Part shown: positions 43,930 to 52,737 of the stretch, in pieces
How positions within the stretch are numbered: the stretch's first letter is position 1
Layout of the letters: the number at the start of each line of letters is the position of its first letter
From: Rufibacter hautae
Lineage (GTDB): Bacteria; Bacteroidota; Bacteroidia; Cytophagales; Hymenobacteraceae
NCBI RefSeq assembly: GCF_008271695.1
Contig: NZ_VKKY01000001.1
Span: forward strand, 248,001-312,000
Direction: 5' to 3'
Length of the DNA stretch: 64,000 bases
The notes under the pieces: generated by a model
Databases searched by the model: none
Told to the model about the DNA's origin: nothing
What the model saw: the letters and a program-made list of their open reading frames with translations, nothing else
Made by a program: the position numbers and the translations under genes

Positions 43930-44439
43930 CTAAAGCGAAACCGTTTGCTGGGTTTCTCCGGCCCGGCAGAGCACCGAGCGCTTCTTTCCGGCCACCTCCA
44001 GGTTCAGGATGTTGGTCTGGTCATCAAACACCTCCATTAGAAGCGCATTCTGGACCCACAGTTGCCCGGCAGGGGCTTTTCCGGCCGGGATTTCCACGTA
44101 CACCCAAATGGCATCGGCCTCTTCCTGGGCTCCAATAAACTTCTGGGTAGCGCGGGTACCTTTCACCGTGGAGATGGCCAGGTGCGTTTGCAGGTACTCG
44201 GCCAGAAGTCTGTTCACCCGCTCAGAACGGTCCAGCCTCACGGTGGCCTTGTGGCGGCGGGTCAGGGCCTCCTCTACGTCATCGGCGAACAGCCGCACCG
44301 CTAGCTCGTAGGTCTGGTTCTTGGGGTTGTATTTGGCATCGGTGATGCTGGTGTGGAACTCATGCGCCCAGGCCACCAGTGGTGACCAGAAGCCCAGCAC
44401 CAGGGTCAGCCAAAAGGCTCCAACTGCTCTTTTCATCAT
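43930..44439 (-). CDS. DUF6702 family exported protein
   Basis: A 169-residue exported protein. The signal peptide (MMKRAVGAFWLTLVLGFWSP, cut near AWA) is followed by HEFHTSITDAKYNPKNQTYE, LAVRLFADDVEEALTR and QKFIGAQEEADAIWVYVEIP. HEFHTS-x-T-x-x-x-YN is the recognisable start of the DUF6702 family of Bacteroidota, whose function is unknown. It is upstream of nothing on its strand, and a short stem (44467-44495) separates it from rseP. Confidence 0.75.
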   Translation of the reverse strand: MMKRAVGAFWLTLVLGFWSPLVAWAHEFHTSITDAKYNPKNQTYELAVRLFADDVEEALTRRHKATVRLDRSERVNRLLAEYLQTHLAISTVKGTRATQKFIGAQEEADAIWVYVEIPAGKAPAGQLWVQNALLMEVFDDQTNILNLEVAGKKRSVLCRAGETQQTVSL

Positions 44440-44466
44440 TAGAGTAAACTTCTATCCCTGTAAACA

Positions 44467-44495
44467 GAGAAAGACGCAGTTATCTTGCGTCTTCT
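44467..44495. terminator. Weak hairpin between rseP and DUF6702 gene
   Basis: AGAAAGACGCA pairs with TGCGTCTTCT. There is no strong T run. It lies 41 bases past the rseP stop (minus). Confidence 0.4.
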
Positions 44496-44536
44496 CCGGC
44501 AATTTTTTATCAACAGTGCCCCGTTACGGGCGCTAA

Positions 44537-45850
44537 CTATTTGAACAGCAACTTAAAGAAGTCGTTAAAGATAGCAAACCCCATCAAGCCCAGCAACAAG
44601 ACCATGCCTACTTTTTGGGCATTCTCCAGGAACTTGTCTGATGGTTTGCGGCCCGATATGATTTCATAGGTCAAAAACATCACGTGTCCGCCGTCCAGCG
44701 CCGGAATGGGTAGGAAGTTCATGAACGCCAATACCATGGAAAGCATGGCCGTGATGGCCCAGAATTTTATCCAGGTGAAGGTTCCCCCAAAGATTCGGGC
44801 AATCCCGATAGGACCGCTCAAGGCCTTGGAAGCCGATACCTCCCGGCGGAAAATCTTCGCGAAGCCTTTGATGTTGGTGGTGATCACGGCGAATGCCTTT
44901 TCAGCGCCTTTCGGGATGGAGGCTAACAGGCTGTATTCCCGCGTAACATGAGGCAACAGAGAGGCCGGCCTAAACCCAATGGTACCATCTTCCTGAATGG
45001 TGGCATTTACAGCAAGCGGTTTGCCGGCGCGTTCTACCTGTAAAACCACTTTCTTGCCTTTCTTGGCAGCGAGCACCTGCTGCAGCTCGTGGAAGAACTG
45101 TACAGGTTGGTCATCTACTTTCAAGATTCGGTCGCCCTTCTGGAGACCTGCATTTGCCGCAGGGCTGTCTGGTACTATCTCGTCTACTTCAAACGGCTCT
45201 CTGGGCCCAATGAACACGGTTTTCTCATCGTCAGAAAGTTTGTCTATGAGATTGGCTGGGATTGCCACCTGAACCAGTTGGCCTCCCCGGTCAACGGTAT
45301 AAGACCCACTTTTGCCTAGCAGAACCTCAGGGCTCACAATGTCATTAAACTCCACAATTGGTTTGCCGTTCGCAGCCACAATCTTGTCGCCGTCGCGCAG
45401 GCCCATCTGCTTGCCAATCTCGTTCGTGACAATGCCGTATTTTGCGTCTTTGGCCAGCAGGTAGCTCTCGCCGTACAGATAGGTAAGGGTCGCGAAGATG
45501 ATGATGCCGGTGATCACGTTGAAGATAATGCCGCCCATCATCACAATGAGGCGCTGCCAGGCTGGTTTAGCCCTAAATTCCCACGGCTCCGGTTCCTGGT
45601 TGAGGGTAGCCGTGTCCAGAGACTCATCAATCATGCCCGAGATCTTCACGAAACCGCCCAGCGGGATCATGCCAATCATATACTCGGTCTCTCCTACCTG
45701 TTTGCTTACTAGTTTGGGCGGAAACCCGATGGCGTATTTCTCTACGCGCATCCCAAACCATTTGGCCGTAAGCATGTGGCCCAATTCATGTATTCCTACT
45801 AAGATGGTCAGGCCCAGGATTAACTGGCCGGCCATTACTAATGCTTCCAT
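44537..45850 (-). CDS. rseP: Site-2 protease RseP
   Basis: A 437-residue intramembrane zinc metalloprotease that cuts within the membrane, for example anti-sigma factors in envelope stress. The active-site HELGH is in LVGIHELGHMLTAKWFG, and the third ligand region is in MVLAFMNFLPIPALDGGHVM. Residues about 115-330 carry two PDZ domains (KQMGLRDGDKIVAANGKPI, NAGLQKGDRILKVDDQPV). Four membrane segments are visible. It follows dxr by 80 bases, the usual dxr-rseP pairing in bacteria. Confidence 0.92.
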   Translation of the reverse strand: MEALVMAGQLILGLTILVGIHELGHMLTAKWFGMRVEKYAIGFPPKLVSKQVGETEYMIGMIPLGGFVKISGMIDESLDTATLNQEPEPWEFRAKPAWQRLIVMMGGIIFNVITGIIIFATLTYLYGESYLLAKDAKYGIVTNEIGKQMGLRDGDKIVAANGKPIVEFNDIVSPEVLLGKSGSYTVDRGGQLVQVAIPANLIDKLSDDEKTVFIGPREPFEVDEIVPDSPAANAGLQKGDRILKVDDQPVQFFHELQQVLAAKKGKKVVLQVERAGKPLAVNATIQEDGTIGFRPASLLPHVTREYSLLASIPKGAEKAFAVITTNIKGFAKIFRREVSASKALSGPIGIARIFGGTFTWIKFWAITAMLSMVLAFMNFLPIPALDGGHVMFLTYEIISGRKPSDKFLENAQKVGMVLLLGLMGFAIFNDFFKLLFK

Positions 45851-45930
45851 CTACGCTGTTTATAAGGTCTATACAGAGGCCAAAGCAAGTTTGCCCCCGT
45901 AGTTTGTAAGTCGATTGTTTTGGAAAAAGA

Positions 45931-47085
45931 TTACGCCTGCATGAGGCTTAAAGCCAATTGGCGCGCCTCGCGGTCGGTTTGCACAAAGTCATCCAAAGAA
46001 GGCTCGGCAATATACGCAACTTTAGCGAGACAGTCAGAGATGAGGTCAGACATCTCCAAAAAGCCCACCTCTTCGCGCAGGAAGGCCGCCACCGCCACCT
46101 CATTGGCCGCATTGAGGATACAAGGCGCGTTTCCGCCTCTTTCCATCGCTTCAAAGGCCAGCCCCAGGTTGCGGAAGGTCTCCAGGTCCGGTTTCTCAAA
46201 GGTGAGTTGCGGATAATCCAGGAAATTGAACCTCGGGTAGTTGGTTTTCAGGCGATCCGGGTAGCTCAGGGCATATTGGATAGGCAACTTCATATCTGGC
46301 AGCCCCATCTGGGCCTTAAGCGAGCCGTCCTGAAACTGAACGAGCGAATGCACAATAGATTGCGGATGCACCACCACTTCTATCTGGTCGTTCTGCAACC
46401 CGAAGAGCCATTTGGCTTCAATCACCTCCAGCCCCTTGTTCATGAGCGAGGCCGAGTCAATGGTGATTTTGGCGCCCATCTCCCAGTTGGGGTGCTTCAA
46501 AGCTTGCGCCCTGGTCACCGTCTGCAGATACTCCCAGCTCCGGCCCCGGAAAGGTCCGCCTGAAGCAGTCAATACGATTTTCTCAATAGGATTGTGGAAC
46601 TCGCCGGCGAGGCACTGGAAAATGGCGCTGTGCTCTGAGTCTACCGGATAGATGTTCACGCCTTTTTCGCGCGCCAATTGCGTAATCAACTGCCCGGCCA
46701 CCACCAGGGTCTCTTTGTTCGCCAGGGCGATGGTTTTACCCGCCTCAATGGCTTTGATGGTGGGCTGCAGGCCAGCGTAACCCACCATGGCGGTGAGCAC
46801 AATGTCCACCGTGTCCATCTGCACCACGCCGTTCACCGCGTTCATGCCCGCATATACTTTAATGGGGTGAGTTTCCAGTGCATCGCGTACCTGCTCATAC
46901 AGATTCTCCTGCGTGATCACCACCGCGTTGGGCTGAAAAGCAATGGCCTGGGCTATCAGCAGGTCCGCGTTGGAATGGGCTGTGAGCACCTCCACCTCAA
47001 ACGCCTCCGTCTGGGTCTGGATCACCTCCAGCGCCTGCGTCCCGATGGACCCCGTAGAGCCAAGTATGGCTACTCTTTTCTTCAT
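45931..47085 (-). CDS. dxr: 1-deoxy-D-xylulose 5-phosphate reductoisomerase
   Basis: A 384-residue enzyme of the MEP isoprenoid pathway, converting DXP to MEP with NADPH. It begins KKRVAILGSTGSIGTQALEV (NADPH-binding). It also has TIALANKETLVVAGQ, YPVDSEHSAIFQCL, LTASGGPFRG (metal and substrate), KITIDSASLMNKGLEVIEA and CILNAANEVAVAAFL. The presence of dxr indicates use of the MEP pathway. It precedes rseP on the same strand. Confidence 0.95.
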   Translation of the reverse strand: MKKRVAILGSTGSIGTQALEVIQTQTEAFEVEVLTAHSNADLLIAQAIAFQPNAVVITQENLYEQVRDALETHPIKVYAGMNAVNGVVQMDTVDIVLTAMVGYAGLQPTIKAIEAGKTIALANKETLVVAGQLITQLAREKGVNIYPVDSEHSAIFQCLAGEFHNPIEKIVLTASGGPFRGRSWEYLQTVTRAQALKHPNWEMGAKITIDSASLMNKGLEVIEAKWLFGLQNDQIEVVVHPQSIVHSLVQFQDGSLKAQMGLPDMKLPIQYALSYPDRLKTNYPRFNFLDYPQLTFEKPDLETFRNLGLAFEAMERGGNAPCILNAANEVAVAAFLREEVGFLEMSDLISDCLAKVAYIAEPSLDDFVQTDREARQLALSLMQA

Positions 47086-47099
47086 GTAATCTCTTTAAC

Positions 47100-47137
47100 G
47101 CCGTTTTGGGGCTATTATACAAAATTAGGTTAAAAAC
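47100..47137. repeat. Dispersed palindromic element
   Basis: CGTTTTGGGGCTATTATACA then AAATTAGGTTAAAAAC. It is a diverged copy next to the dxr start. Confidence 0.4.
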
Positions 47138-47197
47138 AGGAGTGTCTTTCTTTTCTTATGCAAATCGTTTCAGATAGATTGCTGTAAATCCGCAATT

Positions 47198-47635
47198 CTA
47201 TAGTTCAATTAAAAATACGAAGTAGAAGGCTGCAGCAAATGCTCCACACACAACCACACTAATAGAATTTTTCAGTCTGGTTACCGTCTTCTTTTCTACA
47301 GTTGCAGTTCTTGTAAAAGAAAAAATTAACATACACCCACTACAAAGAATAAAGGCAATTACTGAAAGTAGCAAGATTACATCCTTTTTTAACTGGTTAT
47401 GGATTCCCCAAGCATATACTCTGACTAGCCAATCATTAAAAAGTATGATTACATAACCATACATCACAGTAAGAAGGAAGTTTATTTTATAAAGCTTTGT
47501 ATTTAAAATGCCTACAATAATAAAAGGCAACACAGCCGTTGCCATAAGAGAAAATGACGGTTTATAGTGACCAATAATATTACTCACAATAATTAGAATG
47601 AAGCCTAATAAGAAAGGGGAAGCAAATTTCATCAT
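47198..47635 (-). CDS. Small AT-rich integral membrane protein
   Basis: A 145-residue protein with about four membrane segments (SPFLLGFILIIVSNIIGHY, LMATAVLPFIIVGILNTKL, ILLLSVIAFILCSGCMLIF, SISVVVCGAFAAAFYFVF). No family is recognised. Codon use is AT-rich compared with dxr and the S41 gene beside it, which suggests an accessory or acquired gene. The start could also be the second Met. Confidence 0.5.
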   Translation of the reverse strand: MMKFASPFLLGFILIIVSNIIGHYKPSFSLMATAVLPFIIVGILNTKLYKINFLLTVMYGYVIILFNDWLVRVYAWGIHNQLKKDVILLLSVIAFILCSGCMLIFSFTRTATVEKKTVTRLKNSISVVVCGAFAAAFYFVFLIEL

Positions 47636-47669
47636 AAAAGATCCTAAGGCTTTAATTCTGAACCGAATC

Positions 47670-47709
47670 CTGTTTATGGCCTATTTTTCGGGAAACAGGC
47701 CATAAACAG
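47670..47709. repeat. Dispersed palindromic element, hairpin after S41 gene
   Basis: CTGTTTATGGCCT pairs with GGCCATAAACAG around ATTTTTCGGGAAACA. It lies directly after the S41 gene stop (47711, minus), so it probably terminates it. Confidence 0.75.
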
Positions 47710-47710
47710 T

Positions 47711-48991
47711 TTACTTCTTCTTTGAGTTTAGGTGAACAATTGCCTTCTCCAGCACCACGTCAGTTTTTGCAGCCGCCACTTCCTTGGTGAAATCCACCAG
47801 GATGGCAGGCGTGTAGGTTTCCCGGGGAGAGCCGTTTACGTGGAAGAGTTTCTCCACCGGGAAAGAGAACCCGATGTTGGTATGGGGCATTTGGTAAGAA
47901 TAGATGGCGCCGTTGAGCCCGGCCATTCTGGTCCCCACGGTGGTAGCCCGCTGCAAACCGTCAAACGCGATGGTGATGCCTTCTCCCACGCTGCCGGTCC
48001 AATGCCCCACCAGAACGGCCATCGGTTTTTCATAGGCTTTTCCCCTGGGTGAGACTACCTCTACCCAACTGCGCTTTACTCCGTACTGCCGCTCCTCGGC
48101 GGTGAGTTCATGTTTCTGGTAGAACTGGTCTTTGGTGATGAACCTTCCCAAGATGGCCCGAGCCACGGTGGTGTTGCCACCGCTGGGCGTTTCCCGCAGG
48201 TCCAGCACCAGGGCTTTGGTTTCTTCCAAAGAATTGAGTACGCTGTCAAAAGCCGGAATGAGCTTATTGTCAAACAGGCAGTTGTTGATCTTGATATACC
48301 CAATGCCGTTGATAATCCGGCTCTCTACTTTGGCGGGGTACCGGATGTCCTCCAAAAGCATTTTAGGGGCATCAGAGTAAAAGGTGCGGCGCTTGCCTTT
48401 GTCCTGCACGGTGATTTTCCGGGTTTGCACGTGGTTTCCGGCCAGGAGCATGCGCAGGGCAAAGTTTTGCGCTTCGGGGTCCACGGTTTTGAGCGATTTT
48501 CCTAAAAACGGCCTCAAAGCGTCCTGTACTGGCACATCGTTCACGGAGACAACCTCCATCCCAGCGCGCAGTCCTACCTTCTCGGCGCCAAGTCCCCTTC
48601 TTACCTCCAGGATCATCGGCTTGCCGTTCACAAACTCAGCCCAGACATCGGTGCCGGAGGGCACCATGCGCGGAGATTGCGGGGAGTTGGTGTTCAGCGA
48701 GGCGTGGTGGTCATACAGTTCAGTGAAGACGCGCTCCAGCAAGGAAACAAACTGCCGGTTGTCCGTCACAGAGTCCAGTTGGAATTGGTAAAGGGCGGGT
48801 ACCTTTGGCCAATCGGTCTGCTTCTTATCAAAGTAGCAGTAGTCTTCCCCTATTGCTTTCCAGAAGTAGGTAAAATCGGTCTGGTACTGCTCTTTGGTGA
48901 GTTTTTTGGTTTGGCCCAACAGCAGCGCGGACTGGACCATAATTATGGCAACCATGACACCTATTTTAATGGCTCCAGATCTACCTAACAT
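47711..48991 (-). CDS. Exported S41-family (tail-specific type) peptidase
   Basis: A 426-residue exported peptidase. It starts at the ATG 48991 (MLGRSGAIKIGVMVAIIMVQ, signal segment), although a GTG two codons upstream is open. The PDZ-like part reads VGLRAGMEVVSVNDVPVQ. The S41 core includes IKINNCLFDNKLIPAF and LDLRETPSGGNTTVARAIL. The likely catalytic Ser is in LVGHWTGSVGEGITIAFDGL. Substrate and function are unknown. It overlaps the upstream lipoprotein gene by 7 bases. Confidence 0.8.
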   Translation of the reverse strand: MLGRSGAIKIGVMVAIIMVQSALLLGQTKKLTKEQYQTDFTYFWKAIGEDYCYFDKKQTDWPKVPALYQFQLDSVTDNRQFVSLLERVFTELYDHHASLNTNSPQSPRMVPSGTDVWAEFVNGKPMILEVRRGLGAEKVGLRAGMEVVSVNDVPVQDALRPFLGKSLKTVDPEAQNFALRMLLAGNHVQTRKITVQDKGKRRTFYSDAPKMLLEDIRYPAKVESRIINGIGYIKINNCLFDNKLIPAFDSVLNSLEETKALVLDLRETPSGGNTTVARAILGRFITKDQFYQKHELTAEERQYGVKRSWVEVVSPRGKAYEKPMAVLVGHWTGSVGEGITIAFDGLQRATTVGTRMAGLNGAIYSYQMPHTNIGFSFPVEKLFHVNGSPRETYTPAILVDFTKEVAAAKTDVVLEKAIVHLNSKKK

Positions 48992-49509
48992 CCGCACTCA
49001 CCTACAAAAGGAATTTCTGAAGAAGCACCCGTTTTCAGGTCTTTCACCAACAACAAACCTTCGGTCCTGAAAACTTCTTCTCCACTGGGGGAAGACTTCT
49101 TCACGATGGCCCTAAGTTCATATTTGCCGCTGGCGTCCCGGTAAGGAGCATCGGTTTTGACACTGTCACTTTTGTCTATGCACTCAAGTCTCACTTGCTG
49201 GCCTCCAATAGAGACAAACGCCAGGTTTGCATAATTATTCATGTAAATGTATTTGCCTGCCTTAAACTCTTCCTTGCTCCGGGAGAAATAGCAGGAACAG
49301 CCCTCTACCTCGTCCGGGAATTCAGAATAGGAATCCAGCACAATGGCCTTTGGCTGGAAGGTGGCGGGCTCCGGTGGCTGTTCTACCGGTGGTTGTTCTA
49401 GCGGAGCGGAGGCCAGTGTGGGTTTATTTTCTTCTGCTGGGGCAGGTTTCTGAGTACAAGCAACAAACAGCCAACAGAGCAAGAGCAACTCGTAATACGT
49501 TTCCTTCAT
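48985..49509 (-). CDS. Lipoprotein of unknown function
   Basis: A 174-residue protein. The N-terminus MKETYYELLLLCWLFVAC is a lipoprotein signal with lipobox FVAC. A Pro/Glu-rich spacer follows (KPAPAEENKPTLASAPLEQP). The C-terminal part (residues 65-174) is compact, with paired cysteines in EVEGCSCYFSRSKEEF and a final GECGC. No family is recognised. It overlaps the S41 gene and follows the GH3-type gene by 6 bases, so the three are probably one transcript. Confidence 0.6.
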   Translation of the reverse strand: MKETYYELLLLCWLFVACTQKPAPAEENKPTLASAPLEQPPVEQPPEPATFQPKAIVLDSYSEFPDEVEGCSCYFSRSKEEFKAGKYIYMNNYANLAFVSIGGQQVRLECIDKSDSVKTDAPYRDASGKYELRAIVKKSSPSGEEVFRTEGLLLVKDLKTGASSEIPFVGECGC

Positions 49510-49515
49510 GTGAGG

Positions 49516-51021
49516 CTACAGTGAGAGGTTAAGCGTTTCTAACAGCCCCTCGGCCAAGGTGCGGTCATTGCTCAGGCGCGGCACTTTGTTCTGGCCACCC
49601 AGTTTGCCCTGGCGCTTCATGTATTGTTGGAAAGCATCGGGCGGAAGGGCGGTCACTTTGAGGTTGGCCAGGATGTTGCCCGAGATCAGGTCGTCATAAT
49701 AGCTGTTGCGGCGGCGCAGGTGCCAGTTCAGGGCCTTGGCGAACCGCTCGGGGTCATGGGGCGGCGTGTCATAGGCGATGAACCACTCGTGGTAAGAAGC
49801 GCCCTCGCCCTGGCTCACGTACGGGGCCACGGTAAACTCGGTCACGGCCACCTCGGGGAACTCCTGCATGGCTTCATGCAAAGCGCCCTCTACTTCCTCC
49901 CCTATCACGTGCTCCCCAAACGCCGAGATAAAATGCTTCAACCGGCCGCTCACCACCAGCTTGTGCGGGAACAGCGAGGTAAACTTGACGGTGTCACCAA
50001 TGGAATAGCCCCAGAGTCCGGCGTTGTTGTTGATGATGAGCGCGTAATTGACCCCGGTTTTCACCTCGCCTAACGTGAGGCGGCGCGGATTGGGCTGGTG
50101 GAACTCCTCGGCGGGGATGAACTCAAAGAAGATGCCGCTGTCGGCGAGGAGCAGCAGACCGGGATCCTCCTGCACGTTCTGAAAGGCGATAAAGCCCTCG
50201 GAAGCCGGGAACGTCTCAATGGAATCAATCTTCCGCCCGATGCTCTCCATCAGTTTGGTCCGATACGGCGCGAAATTCACCCCGCCGTAGACAAATAAAT
50301 TAAAGCCCGGGAACACGTCTTTGATCTGCTTGCCGGTGCGGGCCATAATTTTGTCAAAGTACATCTGCACCCACGGCGGTATGCCCGAGATAAGCGTCAT
50401 GCGCTGGTCTATGGTCTCGTTCACAATCGCCTCCAGCTTCGTTTCCCAGTCCTCAATGCAGTTGGTCTCGTAGCTGGGCAGTTGGTTCGTGCGCAGGTAG
50501 CCCGGCACGTGGTGGTTCACAATACCCGACAACCGGCCGGTGTTGATGCCCGCCACCTGTTCCAGCACCGGACTCCCGCTCAGGAAAATCAGTTTGCCGT
50601 CTAAAAACTGGGCGCGGCCGGTCTCATGGATGTAGTTGAGCAGCGCGTTCTTGGCACCGTTGATATGGTTGGGGATGGAATCCTGGGTGATGGGGATGTA
50701 TTTGGTGCCCGAGGTGGTGCCGGAGGTCTTTGCGAAATAAAGCGGCAAACCCGGCCAAAGCACGTTCTGCTCGCCCTGCTTCAGGCGGTCAAAGTACGGG
50801 CGCAAGGCCTCGTAATCGCGTGCGGGCACGGCCTGGGCAAAATCCTGTGGGGTCTGAATGTCCTTGAAATAATGGTCTTTCCCGAAAGCGGTGTTGGCGG
50901 CTTTGCGGATGATAGACGTAAAAACCTGCTGCTGGGCCTGGGCCGGATGCTCCATCCAGCTTTTCTGCCGGGCCACGGTCAAGGCGGCTAAAGGTTTACT
51001 CAAGAACGCTTTTACTCCCAT
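49516..51021 (-). CDS. GH3-type acyl-acid amido synthetase family protein
   Basis: A 501-residue member of the GH3 (auxin-responsive promoter) family of adenylate-forming enzymes. The ATP-binding block is LYFAKTSGTTSGTKYIPIT, followed by LSGSPVLEQVAGINTGRLSG, the A8-like GYSIGDTVKF and SGRLKHFISAFGEHV. In plants relatives join amino acids to hormones, whereas bacterial members have unknown acceptors. It stands at the head of the three-gene run. Confidence 0.85.
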   Translation of the reverse strand: MGVKAFLSKPLAALTVARQKSWMEHPAQAQQQVFTSIIRKAANTAFGKDHYFKDIQTPQDFAQAVPARDYEALRPYFDRLKQGEQNVLWPGLPLYFAKTSGTTSGTKYIPITQDSIPNHINGAKNALLNYIHETGRAQFLDGKLIFLSGSPVLEQVAGINTGRLSGIVNHHVPGYLRTNQLPSYETNCIEDWETKLEAIVNETIDQRMTLISGIPPWVQMYFDKIMARTGKQIKDVFPGFNLFVYGGVNFAPYRTKLMESIGRKIDSIETFPASEGFIAFQNVQEDPGLLLLADSGIFFEFIPAEEFHQPNPRRLTLGEVKTGVNYALIINNNAGLWGYSIGDTVKFTSLFPHKLVVSGRLKHFISAFGEHVIGEEVEGALHEAMQEFPEVAVTEFTVAPYVSQGEGASYHEWFIAYDTPPHDPERFAKALNWHLRRRNSYYDDLISGNILANLKVTALPPDAFQQYMKRQGKLGGQNKVPRLSNDRTLAEGLLETLNLSL

Positions 51022-51156
51022 GTAGACATTTTGCTAGTGATTGAACAAGCGGGGAAAACCTTTCCATTGAGGGAAAACCCGCTCAGATTTCCTCTATGAA
51101 AGGTGGTAAAGATAGTAATCTTCCTGAAGTTCTTTTCAGCCTCCCGGGTACGCCAT

Positions 51157-51195
51157 CGTTTACGGTCCTTTTTCCCAAAACTGGCCTCAAAACGG
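51157..51195. repeat. Dispersed palindromic element
   Basis: CGTTTACGGTCCTTTTTCCC then AAAACTGGCCTCAAAACGG. The outer CGTTT pairs with AAACG. Confidence 0.55.
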
Positions 51196-51263
51196 AAAAC
51201 ATCTGTACAGTGGTCCTTACCCCTTCTTTCCGTTACCTTTTTCCTTAGAAAGACTACCATTCT

Positions 51264-51301
51264 GCTTTAAGGTTGCCTTGTGAAAACCGGCCTTAAAACG
51301 G
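51264..51301. repeat. Dispersed palindromic element
   Basis: GCTTTAAGGTTGCCTTGTGA then AAACCGGCCTTAAAACGG, about 70 bases from the previous copy in the same gap. Confidence 0.55.
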
Positions 51302-51610
51302 TTTTGTTTCTTCTGAAAGGCATAGGCCATTCTTCCTCCAGAGCTAGTCTGCATCAGTCTGAGCTTTACCTTCATCAATGCAATTGAAAAATCGAAAGGA
51401 AACGCTCCTGTCAGGACATAGAACCCAAGTCCTTCGAAGAAACTACAAACTTCCTTACTTTATGACTGGCTTCGGAGTGGCGCCCCTACCGTGTACTCAA
51501 AACCTGGTTAGTGGACTAGTTGCACCTAGGATAGAACCCAGAGCGGCAAAACCAATTAGCTTATTTTTTAGTACCTTAACGCATATCTAACCAACTATAC
51601 ACTTAAAACT

Positions 51611-52045
51611 ATGGCAAATAACACAGGTACAGGCGTCTGGGAAGGTGGCCTGAAAGACGGTAAAGGAACCGTTTCTACCCAAAGCGGCACCTTGGATGCG
51701 CGTTACTCCTTCGGCACCCGTTTTGAGGAGGATGTGACCGGCACAAACCCCGAGGAACTGGTGGGCGCGGCGCACGCGGGCTGTTTCTCTATGTTCTTGG
51801 GCAGTCTGCTGGAAAACGCCGGCAAGAAAGCTACGTCGGTAAGAACCCAGGCTAAAGTACATCTAGGCCAGGAAAACGGCCCCTTTATCCGCAGAATTGA
51901 CCTGACCACCGAGGTGGAAGCGTCTGGTCTGTCTAACAATGAGCTGCAGGAACTGGCCCAGAAAGCCAAAGAAGGCTGCCCTATCTCCAGAGCCCTGGCC
52001 TCGGTGCCCGAAATGAACCTCACCGCCACTCTGAAAGGCGCCTAA
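51611..52045 (+). CDS. OsmC-family peroxiredoxin
   Basis: A 144-residue OsmC-type protein that reduces organic hydroperoxides through two cysteines. The first is in ELVGAAHAGCFSMFLGSLLE and the second in KEGCPISRALASVPEMN. The N-terminal text GVWEGGLKDGKGTVSTQSGT is typical of the OsmC branch rather than Ohr. A 1-Cys peroxiredoxin lies nearby on the other strand, so several thiol peroxidases are clustered. Confidence 0.9.
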   Translation: MANNTGTGVWEGGLKDGKGTVSTQSGTLDARYSFGTRFEEDVTGTNPEELVGAAHAGCFSMFLGSLLENAGKKATSVRTQAKVHLGQENGPFIRRIDLTTEVEASGLSNNELQELAQKAKEGCPISRALASVPEMNLTATLKGA

Positions 52046-52084
52046 TCCCGTTAGAAGGGCTCAAAGCTGGTATTAAAAATTCAC

Positions 52085-52092
52085 TATCTTTG
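52085..52092 (+). promoter_or_regulatory. -7 box for the gene at 52110
   Basis: TATCTTTG matches TAnnTTTG, 17 bases before the ATG. It starts 39 bases after the OsmC stop. Confidence 0.5.
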
Positions 52093-52109
52093 CCCAATAC
52101 TTTTAATGC

Positions 52110-52610
52110 ATGAAATCATTGGCTAGGGTTGGGTTGCGGCCGTCACGTGACCACAAAATTTCCTTCGGGGTACAGTTGGGACTGGTTCTGCTGTGGATGG
52201 CATACGGGTTGTTCATGATTTTCACGGAACCCGATTCCTCTACCAACGACCGCCATTTCATTCACTATGTCTTCCTGATTCTGGCTTTGGGCTACCTGCT
52301 GTTCATCCTGGCGCAGAACACCTCCGTGTTCGGGCAGCAATCTTACCTGGAGATCACGCCTGCGTACGTGGTGGAGAAACGAGGCCATTTCAAGAAGAAA
52401 ATAGCCATCCACCTGCAGGACGTAACGGGCATCTCTATTAACAACAACCAGGCGCGTTTCGCCATGCGGGACGGCAGCCGTTGCCAGGTGAACCTGCGGC
52501 TGGTGAGCTCCAGAAAAAGCCAGCAGATCGCGAAAACCAAACTCTTGGAAGTAGCTGATCGCCATGCCATTCCGGTAACCGATACGTCTATCACGCCTAC
52601 CAGAAGATAA
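52110..52610 (+). CDS. Two-helix membrane protein with PH-like soluble domain
   Basis: A 166-residue protein. Membrane segments are at about 21-40 (GVQLGLVLLWMAYGLFMIF) and 50-68 (YVFLILALGYLLFILAQ). The C-terminal 90 residues (YLEITPAYVVEKRGHFKKKI, VTGISINNNQARFAMRDGS) read like a small beta-rich PH-like domain facing the cytoplasm. No named family is claimed. It shares a bidirectional terminator (52638-52697) with the convergent peroxiredoxin gene. Confidence 0.6.
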   Translation: MKSLARVGLRPSRDHKISFGVQLGLVLLWMAYGLFMIFTEPDSSTNDRHFIHYVFLILALGYLLFILAQNTSVFGQQSYLEITPAYVVEKRGHFKKKIAIHLQDVTGISINNNQARFAMRDGSRCQVNLRLVSSRKSQQIAKTKLLEVADRHAIPVTDTSITPTRR

Positions 52611-52637
52611 TTACGTTTAGGGGACCTTTTCCCAGAA

Positions 52638-52697
52638 ACAGGCATAAAACAGAAGCGGCCACCCTACATAGAGTGGCCGCTTCTGTTTTATGCCTGT
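52638..52697. terminator. Long bidirectional hairpin terminator
   Basis: Arms of about 25 bases (ACAGGCATAAAACAGAAGCG, then GCCAC) pair perfectly with the opposite half. Positions 52617-52650 also carry the palindromic-family core, so the outer arm of this terminator has been built on one family copy. It lies between the stops at 52610 and 52738. Confidence 0.9.
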
Positions 52698-52737
52698 CCC
52701 TTTTTGACCCGAAAATTAGAAAAGGAGCGGAAAACGT

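Larger units (their letters stand above)
51022..51610. other. Gap GH3-type gene/OsmC gene
   Basis: It holds palindromic copies at 51157-51195 and 51264-51301. Open frames in it are not gene-like. No promoter of clear form is seen. Confidence 0.6.
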
